64,000 nucleotides of DNA from Coenobita brevimanus (taxonomy: Eukaryota > Arthropoda > Malacostraca > Decapoda > Coenobitidae): positions 1,426,791-1,490,790 of the forward strand of contig JAVRFU010003718.1 of the NCBI GenBank assembly GCA_032717465.1, written 5' to 3'. Positions 51,253-61,377 of this stretch are shown here, piece by piece; the stretch's first letter is position 1; every line of letters begins with the position of its first letter. The notes beneath the pieces were generated by a model. That model ran no database searches and was not told the DNA's origin. It saw nothing but the letters and a program-made list of their open reading frames with translations. Position numbers and translations under genes: made by a program.

Positions 51253-52668
51253 AGTAGACTATCGTCCAATTGCTTTAACATCCTGTGTCTCAAAAGTTTT
51301 CGAATCAGTTCTTAACAGAAAAATTTTAAAGCATCTTTCCTATCACAACCTTCTTTCTGATCATCAGTGTGGGTTTCGTCAGGGACGCTCCACTGGCGAT
51401 CTTCTCACCTACCTTTCAGATTCCTGGTCATCCTCCTTTCGGGACTTTGGCAACAGCTTTGCCATTGCACTTGACATCTCAAAGGCTTTCGCTTGAGTCA
51501 GGCATAAATCTTTAATTTCCAAACTGCCCTCGTATAGTTTCTATCCTTCCGTCTGTGCCTTCATCTATAGCTACCTTTCTGGTCGTTCTATAGCCGCGGT
51601 TGTAGACGGCCATCGTTCTTCTAGATCTATTAACAGTGGTGTTCCTCAGGGCTCTGTCCTATCACCAACTCTCCTCCTTTTATTCATCAGTGACCTTCTA
51701 AGCTGTACATCTAACCCTATCCACTCGTACGCTAATGATTCCACCCTTCACCTTTCCATTAGGTTCCCTCAACGTCCCTCTCAGCGATTACTTCAACAAA
51801 CAAGGGATGAGGCTATGGCACACCTAATGTCTGACTTGGCTGGTATCTCTGACAGGGGTAAAAATAATCTTGTCATTTTTAATGCATCAAAAATTCAGTT
51901 TTTACACCTATCAACCCTACACAATCTTCCACAGGAGTACCCACTAATGTTTAATAATATCCAGCTCAATCCTGCATCATCCTTGAACATGCTTGGGGTT
52001 TCATTCACTCGGGACTTATCCTGGAAAAATCATTTTGCATCTCGTGTAAAATCTGCTTCCAAGAGATTAGGTGTGCTAAGCAGACTCCGTTCTTCTTTAC
52101 CCCTGCACAGTTGTTGACTTTATACTTGGGTTTTATTCGCCTCTGTGTGGAGTACAACTCTCATGTGTGGAGTGGTTCCCCGCATACAGCTCTTCTCAAT
52201 AGGGTGGGGTCAAAGGCTTTTCATCTCATTAACTCTCCTCCTCTTACTGGCTCCCTTCAACCTCTGTCTCTTCACCACACTGTTGCATCCTTATCTCTAT
52301 TCTATCACTACTTTAATGGTCGCTGCTCCTCTGAACTGTCTGCTTGCATCCCTCCACCACTACAACAGGCGCATAGCACACCCATCTAGCAACAAACTCT
52401 CATCGCTTTTCTGTCCAGCTCTCTAATGCAAGAATTAACCATTAATCCCACCCCTTCATTTATGCAACAGGTCAACTCTGGAACTGTCTCCCTCTGTCTG
52501 TATTTCCTATTTCCTATGATCTCCAGTAAAATGTAGTGTGTCCAGGCATCTCGAAATGAACGGATCTTGAATTTGGCTCTTTTGTATTGTTTTTGTTTTT
52601 TTCTTGGAAGGAACTGTTTGCGGGCTCCTGGCCTTTCGTTCCTTCTTTCTTGCATTAAAAAAAAAACA
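51253..52668 (+). mobile_element. LINE 'J' copy 2, 5' truncated
   Basis: Begins TATCGTCCAATTGCTTTAA (= the YRPIAL RT block) and runs through RT and thumb (about 100 aa at 51815-52117, then 52111-52389) to AAAAAAAAAA at 52658. It is closely related to copy 1 (4838-7298) but frameshifted, and YADD reads SYANDST. It abuts the 5' end of LINE M, so it inserted there or the leader was truncated by it. Confidence 0.82.
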
Positions 52669-52679
52669 CACAGTCGCCT

Positions 52680-53240
52680 TTATTATTGTAGATAATACCC
52701 ATGTCTGTTACATCCAAATCTTCCTTCTCATTTATTGAAAGTTTCTCCCTCATAGCATCATAATTGGCTCTCTCAAAAAGATATATATATTTTTTCTTTA
52801 GTTTCCTCTCCAGTGGTTCAATATCACAGCTGAGCCTTATACATGCATGATCGCTTCTCCTAATGGGCTAGTAATATGAATATCCTCTAACCCACAGTCA
52901 TCATCAGTAAATACAAGATCAAGAACATTCCTTTTTCTGTTCCTCTAAATCTAGATATATCATGAACATGCTTTACGCAGAAGCAATCTCAAATCTTCTC
53001 ACTAAAACTCTGTAACTCCACTGGTCCTCAGCAGCTGCCATTGTATCGTTACTCCAGCTAATGTTAGACAAGTTGAAATCCCCAACATCTGTGTTATGCT
53101 TCCCCTTATACTCACTGAGTTCCTGCATTAGTCTCAGTAACTTTCCATTATTTTCCTTATCACTGTATGGACTTCTTTATATTGCTGTAATTAATAACTC
53201 CTCTTTGCCACATTTTATTTTTACACTCACAAAATCCACA
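52680..53240 (-). pseudogene. LINE endonuclease fragment (minus)
   Basis: On the minus strand, sequence near 53080 reads GDFNLSN in one frame, followed after a frameshift by FLDLVFTDDDCGLEDIHITS, SPLG and SDHACIRLSCDIE near 52820-52910. These are APE-type endonuclease blocks with the catalytic GDFN and SDH. It may belong to the same family as LINE K, whose copies here lack endonuclease, but that is only a guess. Confidence 0.6.
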
Positions 53241-53358
53241 AAAATGATGGTTACTTTCCACAATACTGTAAGAAATTCCTTTTTAATGTACATTGACATA
53301 CCTGGATCTGTATCTCCTCCTAAGTTTTTCCCAAACTCTGCATGTCCACATATTTTAC

Positions 53359-53406
53359 ACAGGTATATATCCCAGTTTAACGATGCAGTTGGTTGGGTAA
53401 AATCAC
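53359..53406 (+). mobile_element. Tigger-like MITE end fragment
   Basis: CAGGTATATATCCCAGTTTAACGATGCAGTTGGTTGGGTAAAA matches the left end of the element at 25867-26419. No second end is present. Confidence 0.55.
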
Positions 53407-54446
53407 CTTCACAGGCAATGTGATGCCACCTTTCACAGAAATTGGATAGAAGAACTTGGTCTTTATTTATTATGTTGCGGCTGCAGACCCCACACTTGCA
53501 AATCTTGGTTTGTTCACCTTTTCAATCCTCCCTTTCACCCAGGCAGTCGCCATACCTTTCCTTGTTTCATATTTTTTAGTAATGTCAGAACCAACAACTT
53601 TACAGCACCACACCAGCAACTGTGCTGCACAATATTTCTTTTCTTGTAAACTTTATCTGACTACATGCCTATATTTCTTGAGAAATAACCGGGTTGTCTC
53701 CAGAGCACCGTCAGGCATGTTTGCCACGTCGACCACCACACCCAGCCAAGAGATTGTCTTTCAGACTGTTGTAACCTTTTCAGTTAATCTGGTGCTGTAA
53801 ATTAGGTTAACTGGCATATCAGCTCTATAGTTATCAGTGAAGCTTTGAATACTGTAACTCTCCCCCCCCCCCTCTTTTTTTTACATACTGAAGATTTAAC
53901 ACAAACACACAGGCAAGACAACTTAAAATGGTATCATATGTTGATGAAGATGGCTAGTTTTAGTAATTTAACGTTCCTACTGTTCAGCTTAATTGTCTCA
54001 TTTCAGGTTGTTCCCACTCTCCTCGGTTAAAGCAGTCCTCATATTTGTCCAGACCACCCCAAGCATCCTCAGAAGACGCAAGACGACACGGTGACTATGG
54101 ACGATAACAGCCGCCGTGGAATACTTAGAAGACGATTGCAAGTCAAGATAAAAAAAAAAAAAGACAGCAGAAATTAGCAATGGAGGGGAAATCCTCAGAA
54201 CAACCAACAAAAAGAACGAGAGTCGAGAAGGAACAAGAGAGACAGCAGGAAATGGAAGTGGAGAAGGATAGAACCGAAGATCCCTGCACCTCAAGTGGCT
54301 GACAGAATGCTGAGGCCACAAGTGAGTTGTTGTGGGACCAAGAGACAATAGAAAAGCTTAGACATGACTTAGCGACCATTCCCTTTGTGACACCTGAACG
54401 AGAGGCTCAGGTGTGGGAAGAACTCCATCGAATGTACCACAACTGA
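53407..54446. other. no gene seen
   Basis: Several frames of 60-116 codons occur but none has recognisable domains. A polyadenylate run lies at about 54149-54161. Confidence 0.4.
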
Positions 54447-55450
54447 TGTGTGAAGAGTATGTATGAGGGTGCTAAGGCTGCAGTGCGTGTGGATAGTGCT
54501 CTGTGTGAATTTTTCTGTCTGAAGGTTGGATAGAAGCAGGGATGTGTCATGTCTCCATATGGATGGGGTTGTAGAAGAGAAACAAGGTAGGGCACTGGAT
54601 GTTGGAGTGGCCAGTGTGAGAGAGGGCAGTGTTTGGAAACTCCCTGTACTTGTTTGCAGATGATACTGTGTTACGTGAAGACGAAGGGGAGCTGCAAGAC
54701 TTGGTTGATGAGTTTGGGTGAATGTGTAAGAAACGGAATCTAAAGGCAAATGTAGGGAAGAGTAAAGTTATGGTCTTCGAGAGAAATGAAGTCAGTGAAT
54801 GTACAGTAAGGTTGGATGAGGAGGAAATGGAAAATGTGAGTACGTTTAAGTACGTGGGTAGTGTGATGAGTAAGGATGGAAGTTTAGAGGGTGAGGTGCT
54901 TGAAAGGGTACAACAAGGAAGAAAGGTTGCCGGTTCCTTGAAAGCAGTGATAAAAAACAGGGAAGTGAGCATGGAAGCGAAAAAGCTACTACATGACAGT
55001 ATTGTGATAAAAACTCTAACGTATGGAAGTAAAGCTTGGACCTTGTTAGAGGGACAGAGTGTTAAAGAGTGAAAGCAGTGGAAATGAGTTATCTGAGAGG
55101 AACCTGTGGAGTTACGTGGAGAGACAAACTGACAAATGGGGAAGTGAAGGAGCGTTGTGGTGTGGATGTGATAGGAAGTCCTAAGAGAAATACACTGAGG
55201 TGGTTTGGCCATGTGGAGAGGATGGAGAGCGAGAGACTGACGAGGAAAGTGTATGTGAGTGAGGTGGGGGGGGGAGGGAGGGGGAGGCCAAGGATGAGAT
55301 TGAGAGATGGAGTGGAGAGGTATATGAGAGAGGGGGGGTGAGCTGGGAGCAGGGGAAGGAAATGGCAGGGGATAGGGCGACATGGAGGCGATTTGTTTGT
55401 GGCCACCCTTTACGGGATTGAGGCGTCTGGCAATTAGATAGATAGATACT
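54447..55450 (+). mobile_element. RTE-like LINE copy D, 5' truncated
   Basis: It starts within RT (AGAGTATGTATGAGGGTGC), carries FADDTVL with a small deletion near 54660, MCKKRNLKANVGKSKVMVFE, RWFGHVERMESERLTRKVY and the GRGRPRMRLRDGVERYM tail, and ends GGCAATTAGATAGATAGATA. Its break-point is nearly the same as that of copy A (9270). Two frameshifts separate frames 54722-55072 and 55069-55341. Confidence 0.85.
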
Positions 55451-55880
55451 ACTCGCTGTCTTCGGACATATTTTATTCACCTTTGGATAGACTTTTTGAA
55501 CTGGAGGAGTTATATGTTACTTTCATGGCCTCCTGCACAGATAGCTGGTCTCCCTAATGTGTATAAAATTGTCTGGTGGTAGTATGAATAACAGGAAGAA
55601 TCCATCGGCAGAGTGAGACCTAGATATTACATAGATCACCCTCATTTATCATAGTTTGTGGTCAAAGTCCTTTATAAAAAATATGCCATAAGCCATACCT
55701 GTTTATTAGTTTGCAGTATTGTATGCTGCAAAAGTTACGTAATAAACATCATCATCCAAAAATAACATCATGATTCATCATGGCACGTTTGCTCACCACA
55801 GGATGGGGTAAGGTAAGATCCAGCTGACAGAAAGGAGTATAAATATAATGGCGTAGACACATCTGTACACACTGTTAAGA
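55451..55880. other. no gene seen
   Basis: Unique AT-rich sequence with no recognisable features. Confidence 0.4.
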
Positions 55881-55950
55881 ATGATGCCCTGCCTCCTGTT
55901 AAGCAATCCTCATATTATATGTGGATTCCTTAACAGGGCATGGCATCATT
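55881..55950. repeat. 70-base imperfect hairpin
   Basis: ATGATGCCCTGCC..CTGTTAAGCAATCC (55881-55909) pairs with GGATTCCTTAACAGGGCATGGCATCAT (55923-55949), leaving a loop of about 13 bases and two bulges. Its size and geometry resemble a microRNA precursor, but an inverted transposon scar is equally possible. Confidence 0.6.
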
Positions 55951-56093
55951 TTTACGTCTATGTGAAGCTACAGAACGTGGTGAATATTTCTGGTGTATCC
56001 GATAGAGCCAGGATTCCGGGGGCTTCAGTGATGAGTGAATGGAAGCGTGGCCTATTGGATTGGCTAAATTTGGGCTGTCTGGACATTGCTACT

Positions 56094-56142
56094 CCTCACC
56101 CTGCCCTTGGGTGGGAAAGAAAGTCCGGATGATGATGATGAT
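56094..56142 (+). repeat. interspersed repeat Q tail, copy 3
   Basis: CTCACCCTGCCCTTGGGTGGGAA...GTCCGGATGATGATGATG. Third copy of the unit at 669 and 3416. The ~170 bases upstream may be its body. Confidence 0.55.
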
Positions 56143-56309
56143 TAAGTTAATATTTTGCATGTTTTAATTATTGATGTGCATGTACGTATTTTTATCTTGT
56201 TCTCTGCACATAGCCTACCTTCATATCTTTTCCAATTAATCGCGTTTAAGGACACATTGATTTATGTTATACTGTATTCATATTATCATGTACTGTATTC
56301 TTGATTACG

Positions 56310-56334
56310 CACACACACACACACACACACACAC
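56310..56334. repeat. (CA)n microsatellite
   Basis: About 12 CA units. Confidence 0.95.
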
Positions 56335-56859
56335 CAAACATTTCTTAAGTTTTAAAGCCTGGCCAAGTGGATGCTGTAACAAAAGCCTTTGTATTTTGCC
56401 GTGCTATCAGTGGTATTAGCACTGATGTAGCATTGAGGCCTGTTGGTACTAGTGCATGATGTGATTTACGGTATTGTACAGTACTTTGGTTTACATCTAA
56501 TGCCTCTCTGTGATGGAAGTGTACTATAGTAAAGTACTGAATGTTTTATGTACTATGTAGTACAAGGTTTGGCTGGGGTTACTTTATTTTGGCAATTTCA
56601 TGATAAAATCGGTCTTCTGTTTATCAGGAATGCCTCCATGCTGTTGAAACATTTGCCATTGTATTTACAGTTACAATAAACCATTGGTCTGACCTACATG
56701 TTGGTGCCGCAATAGGCTTTGATGGCCTGTGTGCTGCAGTACTGTACACTTGCAATGATACAATGTTGGTGTGGGTGTTATAGTAAAGCTGAAGAGTTGT
56801 ATTTTATCGTAGTAGGAACGACCATCATCCACTCACTTGATGTAGTGCTGCCTACTTCT
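56335..56859. other. no gene seen
   Basis: Unique sequence, no motif recognised. Confidence 0.4.
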
Positions 56860-56990
56860 TCCTTCACCTTTATCATTCATTTTCTTTGTTAGCTCTCTTC
56901 TTTCCTATTTCTCCCACTTTTCCTGTCACTTTTTATTACTCTTCTTTCCTCCTACTTTACATTGAGTGACAAGCCTAATGATTACTTGTA
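56860..56990 (-). repeat. interspersed repeat S, copy 3 (reversed)
   Basis: Reverse complement of 29935-30060, including ACATTGAGTGACAAGCC and CTCCCACTTTTCCTGTCACTT. It abuts (GT)n and an RTE tail. Confidence 0.6.
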
Positions 56991-56999
56991 AGCCTCTCC

Positions 57000-57003
<4 letters not shown>

Positions 57004-57031
<28 letters not shown>
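57004..57031. repeat. (GT)n microsatellite
   Basis: About 13 GT units between repeat S and an RTE tail. Confidence 0.95.
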
Positions 57032-57032
<1 letters not shown>

Positions 57033-57033
<1 letters not shown>

Positions 57034-57185
57034 CCAGACGCCATCATCTTATCAGCAGTGGTCACAAACAAGTCGCTTCAGGTCACCCCTGTGCTCTGCC
57101 TTTCCACCTCTCACCACCCTATCCCTCCATCTCGTCCTCGTTGTCCTCCTCCCTGTCCCCTCCACCTTTGTCACCTGCACTTTCC
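57033..57185 (-). mobile_element. RTE-like LINE 3' tail
   Basis: GCCAGACGCCATCATC and GGTCACAAACAAGTCGCTTC followed by the reversed C-terminal codons. (GT)n has replaced the usual (CTAT)n beside its terminus. Confidence 0.7.
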
Positions 57186-57189
57186 TTAT

Positions 57190-57420
57190 GATGAGAGGGA
57201 GGGAGAGAAGAGGAGGGGGAAGAGGGAGGCAAAGAAGGAAGGAAGGAGAAAAGGAGAGAGGGAGAAATAGGAATGAAACAGAGGGAGGGAGGGAGGGAGA
57301 GGAAATGCAGGATTAGAAAGAATGAGAGACAGACAGACAGAAGGAGACAGAGACAGAAAAAGATAGAAGAAAGAAAGAAATGAAAGACGTAGTAAGGGAA
57401 TGAAGGAGATAACGGCAGGA
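57190..57420. repeat. polypurine (GA-rich) tract
   Basis: GGGAGGGAGAGAAGAGG-like purine runs over ~230 bases with few pyrimidines. Open frames here are compositional. Confidence 0.85.
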
Positions 57421-57427
57421 TTAGGAC

Positions 57428-57905
57428 GGAATAAGAACATAAGAAGAGAGGACAACTGCAGTAGGCCGGTTGGCCCATGCTAGGCAGCTCCTAGAAGAAC
57501 TACTAGAATGAGATAAGGATACCAAAGAAGAAGGCTCTCCCCCGCCCTCCAAACCCTCCGGCTGAAGCCGGCAGGAAAAAGAAAGGATTCCACGCAGTAT
57601 AGAAAACTGGCGTGGACATTTTATAGGAAAGTGTGAGAGGAGAAAAAAAGAGACTATTGTACTGTAACCTGAAAATGAAAAAAAATATGAATTAGTATTG
57701 GTTATAAGATTTATTTTTCTATATCCACTCCTTATTAGTCATATGCTTATCTAGCCTATGCCTGAAACTCTCAATGGAAGAGGCAGCAACTACTTTACTA
57801 GGTAGCTTATAATGGGAGTGTGGGAGGCAGCACCAAGGAAAGAACATTGGTCCTGTCGTGGCTGTCTGGTATGGGGCAGGTTATAACTCAAAACTGTTCT
57901 ATCAA
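57428..57905 (-). mobile_element. LINE 3' end, ACATAAGAA type, copy 1
   Basis: The left edge has AAGAACATAAGAAGAGAGGACAAC, then GTAGGCCGGTTGGCCCATGC. Reversed, the far end encodes KLPSKVVAASSIESFRHRLDKHM and a stop, the C-terminus of a CR1/Jockey-type reverse transcriptase. ACATAAGAAC-type ends with 'GGCC..TTGGCCCAT' occur at the 3' ends of many animal CR1/L2-like LINEs (recollection). Only C-terminus and 3' UTR remain. Confidence 0.65.
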
Positions 57906-57985
57906 AGTCAAGAGTAGAAGAGCAGGCAGGCTTCCCCGATGTGGTCGAATTACAATCCGTTCAGCACGATAACATTTTTAATTTT

Positions 57986-58365
57986 ATGCTGTCTCTAAGC
58001 TATTTTATTCTCCTGTATTCGTTATTATTATTTTTCATGATTACTCGAGAGGATTTTATTCTGCTTTTGACAGTCCTCTCTCCCTCCTCTGACTCACTCT
58101 CCCTCCCATCTTCCCCCTCCCCTCTCTCTCTTCCCTTCCCTCCATGGAGGTAGGAACCCTCCCTCCTTCTCTGACTCTCCCTCCCACCTTCCCCTCACTC
58201 TTTCTCCCCCTCCTCCTCCCAGTGTGGGGGAAGGGGGAGGAGAGGAGTGAGTGAAGGGGAGGATGGGAAGGGAAGAGAGAGAGGGAGGTCTGTCTAAAAC
58301 TAAGTAAAGTCATATTGAGTCAGCATGGTAATAAAATGCGGAATAAAGTAGTTTAGAGACAGCAT
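57986..58365. repeat. ~380-bp inverted repeat with polypyrimidine/polypurine arms
   Basis: Outer arms: ATGCTGTCTCTAAGCTATTTTATTC (57986-58010) against GAATAAAGTAGTTTAGAGACAGCAT (58341-58365). Inside, a CT-rich arm (58072-58220) faces a GA-rich arm (58222-58292). The whole can fold into one long stem and also has triplex-forming character. Confidence 0.8.
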
Positions 58366-58584
58366 GAATAAAGTGAAAAAGACGTTAGTGCACTGAAGGA
58401 GTTGAAATTCAGACAGTGTGCGGGCAGAGGCGAGGCAGCGCCCGAGAAAAAGCCTCTCAAGAGATAAGTATGCCATCAGGAGACGGACAGCTGTGTTTGC
58501 TGAAGGATTAAGGGATGTGTGAACTTACTGGCCGCTGAGGAGGACCGCACACACCCCCGCCGCACCTACCACACGCAAACCTAT
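58366..58584. other. no gene seen
   Basis: Unique sequence with no recognised feature. Confidence 0.4.
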
Positions 58585-58800
58585 TATTCAGTTACAATTA
58601 CAGTTACTGCACTGTAGCAACAACCACACATGTAATTCTAATTATTAAGCTCCTAAACAGTCCATTACAATTACAAATACAATTACTTTATGAATTTCAA
58701 GCTCATTTACAATTACAATTACAGTTACTGATAAATAAAAGTAACTGATTACAATTATCCACAAAATGTGTAATTCATTACATTTCAATTATATTACAAA
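58585..58800. repeat. ATTACAATTAC-rich repeat with inverted words
   Basis: Multiple ACAATTACAATTACAGTTACT words and an inverted AGTAACTGATTACAATTA at 58740-58757 around GATAAATAA. This style is common inside terminal regions of DNA transposons, but ends were not found. Confidence 0.6.
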
Positions 58801-58841
58801 ATCACTCACTCACTCCACACACTCACTCACTCACCCACTTA

Positions 58842-58846
<5 letters not shown>

Positions 58847-58880
<34 letters not shown>
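58847..58880. repeat. (CA)n microsatellite
   Basis: About 16 CA units. Confidence 0.95.
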
Positions 58881-58881
<1 letters not shown>

Positions 58882-59340
58882 TAAGAAAGAGACAAGGATA
58901 GTAAAGAAGGCTCTCCCCCGCCCACCAAACCCTCCAGAAAAGGTCAGAAGAAACACCATGCAGTATACAAAAACTGGATTGGACATTTTATAGGAAAGAA
59001 AAAGAATTTGTACTGGTTATCTGATTAATTTGGCTCTGTTACCTTGTTTTTTTTTTATTTTTCTTTCCTTGGAGGGAGCACTCTTGCGGGTTCCTGGCCT
59101 TGTGTTCTTTCTTTCTTACATATAAACAGAGAATCAACCCTATTCGTCATACACTGATCTCGTCTATGCTTGAAGCTCTCGATAGAAGGCGCCAGCAGCT
59201 GCACTATCTGGTAACTTATTCCATTCGTCTACGTCTCTACTGCCAAACCAATTTCTCCCTCTTTCCTTATTAAAGTGGAATTAATTTTTATCTTCTCTGA
59301 AACCATTACATCTAGTTCTATCCTGTACTCTGTCACTACC
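58881..59340 (-). mobile_element. LINE 3' end, ACATAAGAA type, copy 2, split by LINE J
   Basis: AAGAAGGCTCTCCCCCGCCC..CCAAACCCTCC and TGGACATTTTATAGGAAAG match copy 1 at 57524-57635. After the LINE J piece at 59031-59127, coding resumes in reverse with DEWNKLPDSAAAG and SIESFKHRRDQ. Thus LINE J inserted into it. Confidence 0.65.
59031..59127 (+). mobile_element. LINE J 3' end fragment
   Basis: TTTCTTTCCTTGGAGGGAGCA, GCGGGTTCCTGGCCTTGTGTTC and TTTCTTACATATAAA equal the J 3' UTR (7215-7290) but without poly(A). Only ~100 bases of the element were inserted. Confidence 0.7.
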
Positions 59341-59410
59341 TGCTTGCTTTGCTTTGTACTCCTCTGTACTCCTTTGTAACACCTCACACACCCTCCAATA
59401 CAGCCCTTGT

Positions 59411-59697
59411 ACACCCTCGTCCATCCATCACACCACCTCATACACCCTCGTCCATCCATCACACCACCTCATACACCCTCATACCACCTCATACACCCTC
59501 GTCCATCCATCACACCACCTCATACACCCTCATACCACCTCATACACCCTCGTCCATCCATCACACCACCTCATACACCCTCATACCACCTCATACACCC
59601 TCGTCCATCCATCACACCACCTCATACACCCTCATACCACCTCATACACCCTCGTCCATCCATCACACTACCTCATACACCCTCACACCACCTCAGA

Positions 59698-59698
<1 letters not shown>
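59411..59698. repeat. 53-bp tandem repeat, four to five copies
   Basis: Units hold CACCCTCGTCCATCCATCAC, ACCACCTCAT and ACACCCTCATACC. All forward frames stay open because the unit lacks stops, so the Ser/Thr/His-rich frames are not genes. Confidence 0.93.

Positions 59699-59745
<47 letters not shown>
59699..59745. repeat. (GT)n microsatellite followed by (GA)n
   Basis: Twenty-three GT units, then GAGAGAGAGAGAGA to 59758. Confidence 0.97.
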
Positions 59746-59759
<14 letters not shown>

Positions 59760-59855
59760 AATTTATTATACTATTTATCGTGGATATTGTACAGAATATA
59801 ACTAAGAGGGTGAGAACATTGACTCAGGGCAAGACACAATTTGATTCAGTCTGAA

Positions 59856-59859
<4 letters not shown>

Positions 59860-59912
<53 letters not shown>
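59860..59912. repeat. (GT)n microsatellite
   Basis: About 25 GT units. Confidence 0.97.
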
Positions 59913-59916
<4 letters not shown>

Positions 59917-60171
59917 TGCCTGTCACCCCACCAGTCAATCATAGTGGACTGTAGGTGGAGCGATTTTGACGTCAATTTCCCAGAGGTGGAGCATTTACCT
60001 TCAAACCGTCTTGGACCGAGTATAGTATCCGATAATACCAAGCCTGTCGGTACAAAGACATATTAATACGGAACAATAAGCAGTATTTAATATATATATA
60101 AGTGTTGGGCTGCAATAAACCGTGTGTGTGCGTGCGTGCGTGGGTGTGTGCGTGTGTGTGCTTGTGTGTTC

Positions 60172-60930
60172 TTACCTAATTGTTCTTACCTAATTGTATC
60201 TTTACAGGAATGAGTCCAGTTCGTACTGTCCCGTGTCTTAAACCATATTTATCGTACATATCCTTAAATTTGTGAATTGTTTTGGCACACACTATTTCAT
60301 TCGGTAGTGCATTCCACTGATCAATTGCTCTGTTTGGGAAACTAAATTTCCTTACGTCTTTATCACCTCTCTTCTGCAGTTTTTTGCAGTGTCCTCTTGC
60401 TGATGCTTCTCCATATGTTAAATAATCATTTATGTATATTTTCTCCTTCCCTGATATGCACTTATATAGCATTATCATGTCACCTCTTTTCCTTCTCTCC
60501 TGTAGTGTTGGTAGATTCAGTTTATTTAGTCTTTCTTCATAGCTTAGATCCCTTAAGCTTGGTACCCATCTTGTAGCGGCCCTTTGAACTTTTTCAATCT
60601 TGTCTATGTGTTTTTTGAGATGAGGACTCCAGACTACTGATGCATATTCCAGGGTTGGTCTAATGAATGATATTATTATCCTTCTTAGCATGTCTTCATT
60701 TATGTATGTGAATGCTATTCTCATATTTGCAAGCAGCGTATACAGGTTCCGTACCTTCTCACTGATGTGGTCAGCCGGAGAGAGTTTGTTATTGATAATC
60801 TCACCTAGGTCTTTCTCTCTTTCTGATGTGTATAGGGTTTTATTTCCTAACGTATAATCCCAATCAGGTCTTTCTCCACTTTTACCAAACTTGATTACAT
60901 GACACTTGTCCACATTGAATTTCATTTGCT
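60172..60930 (-). mobile_element. LINE 'K' copy 2, 5' truncated, flanked by (GT)n
   Basis: Nearly identical to the second half of copy 1. Its left junction lies in a GT-rich block (60120-60170) and its right break 11 bases before (GT)20 (60942-60980). The 3' end carries TTCTTACCTAATTG twice (60170-60197), a short terminal duplication typical of CR1-like ends. Confidence 0.82.
60176..60925 (-). CDS. LINE K reverse transcriptase C-terminal half (249 aa)
   Basis: Intact frame: MKFNVDKCHVIKFGKSGERP, TLYTSEREKDLGEIINNKLS, VRNLYTLLANMRIAF, IRPTLEYASVVWSPHLKKHID, VQRAATRWVPSLRDLSYEER, KLNLPTLQERRKRGDMIMLY, then FSFPNRAIDQWNALPNEIV and a C-terminal helix. This is the post-YADD part of Jockey/CR1-type reverse transcriptases. 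The catalytic half lies 5' of the truncation, so it cannot function. The start methionine is internal. Confidence 0.8.
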   Translation of the reverse strand: MKFNVDKCHVIKFGKSGERPDWDYTLGNKTLYTSEREKDLGEIINNKLSPADHISEKVRNLYTLLANMRIAFTYINEDMLRRIIISFIRPTLEYASVVWSPHLKKHIDKIEKVQRAATRWVPSLRDLSYEERLNKLNLPTLQERRKRGDMIMLYKCISGKEKIYINDYLTYGEASARGHCKKLQKRGDKDVRKFSFPNRAIDQWNALPNEIVCAKTIHKFKDMYDKYGLRHGTVRTGLIPVKIQLGKNN

Positions 60931-60940
60931 ATTTATTGTT

Positions 60941-60941
<1 letters not shown>

Positions 60942-60980
<39 letters not shown>
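60942..60980. repeat. (GT)n microsatellite at the LINE K 5' junction
   Basis: About 20 GT units next to the 5' break of LINE K copy 2. Confidence 0.97.
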
Positions 60981-60982
<2 letters not shown>

Positions 60983-61106
60983 ATAATGCTTCATGCAAAA
61001 CGAGATCCACACGGCACTAAGTCACTTCATTCACAACTTCAAGTTATATTGAATTTTAAACTGGGCAAATTGTAAATGTGACTGTGTGCTGTGAGTGTAG
61101 GCTTGG

Positions 61107-61285
61107 AATCTATCTATCCATCTATCTTTCTGTCTATCTATCTGTCTATCTATCTATCTATCTATTGCTGGATGCCTTATTCCCACAAGGCACAAACAAA
61201 TCACCACAACATCACCCCATCCTCTGGCTTTTGGCTGCCCTCCCTCCAACTCACCCCCCCCTGTCTCTTATATCTCTCCATCAGG
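61107..61285 (-). mobile_element. RTE-like LINE 3' tail with (CTAT)n
   Basis: CTATCTATCCATCTATC...CTATTGCTGGATGCC then CACAAACAAATCACC, CCCATCCTCTGGC and CCTCTCTCCAACTCACC-like text. The family's CCAGACGCC is CTGGATGCC here, so it is one of the more diverged tails. Confidence 0.7.
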
Positions 61286-61377
61286 TGAACATTAACATGT
61301 CATAGGCAGAAATAAACTGCTAAGGTAGGGGTGCTAAGGAGCCTTTTTAGCCATCAAGTATACATGCTGCTATTAAC

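Noticed and set aside
59349..59854. Three overlapping plus-strand frames of 132-166 codons
   Set aside because: They are translations of the 53-bp tandem repeat and the GT array.
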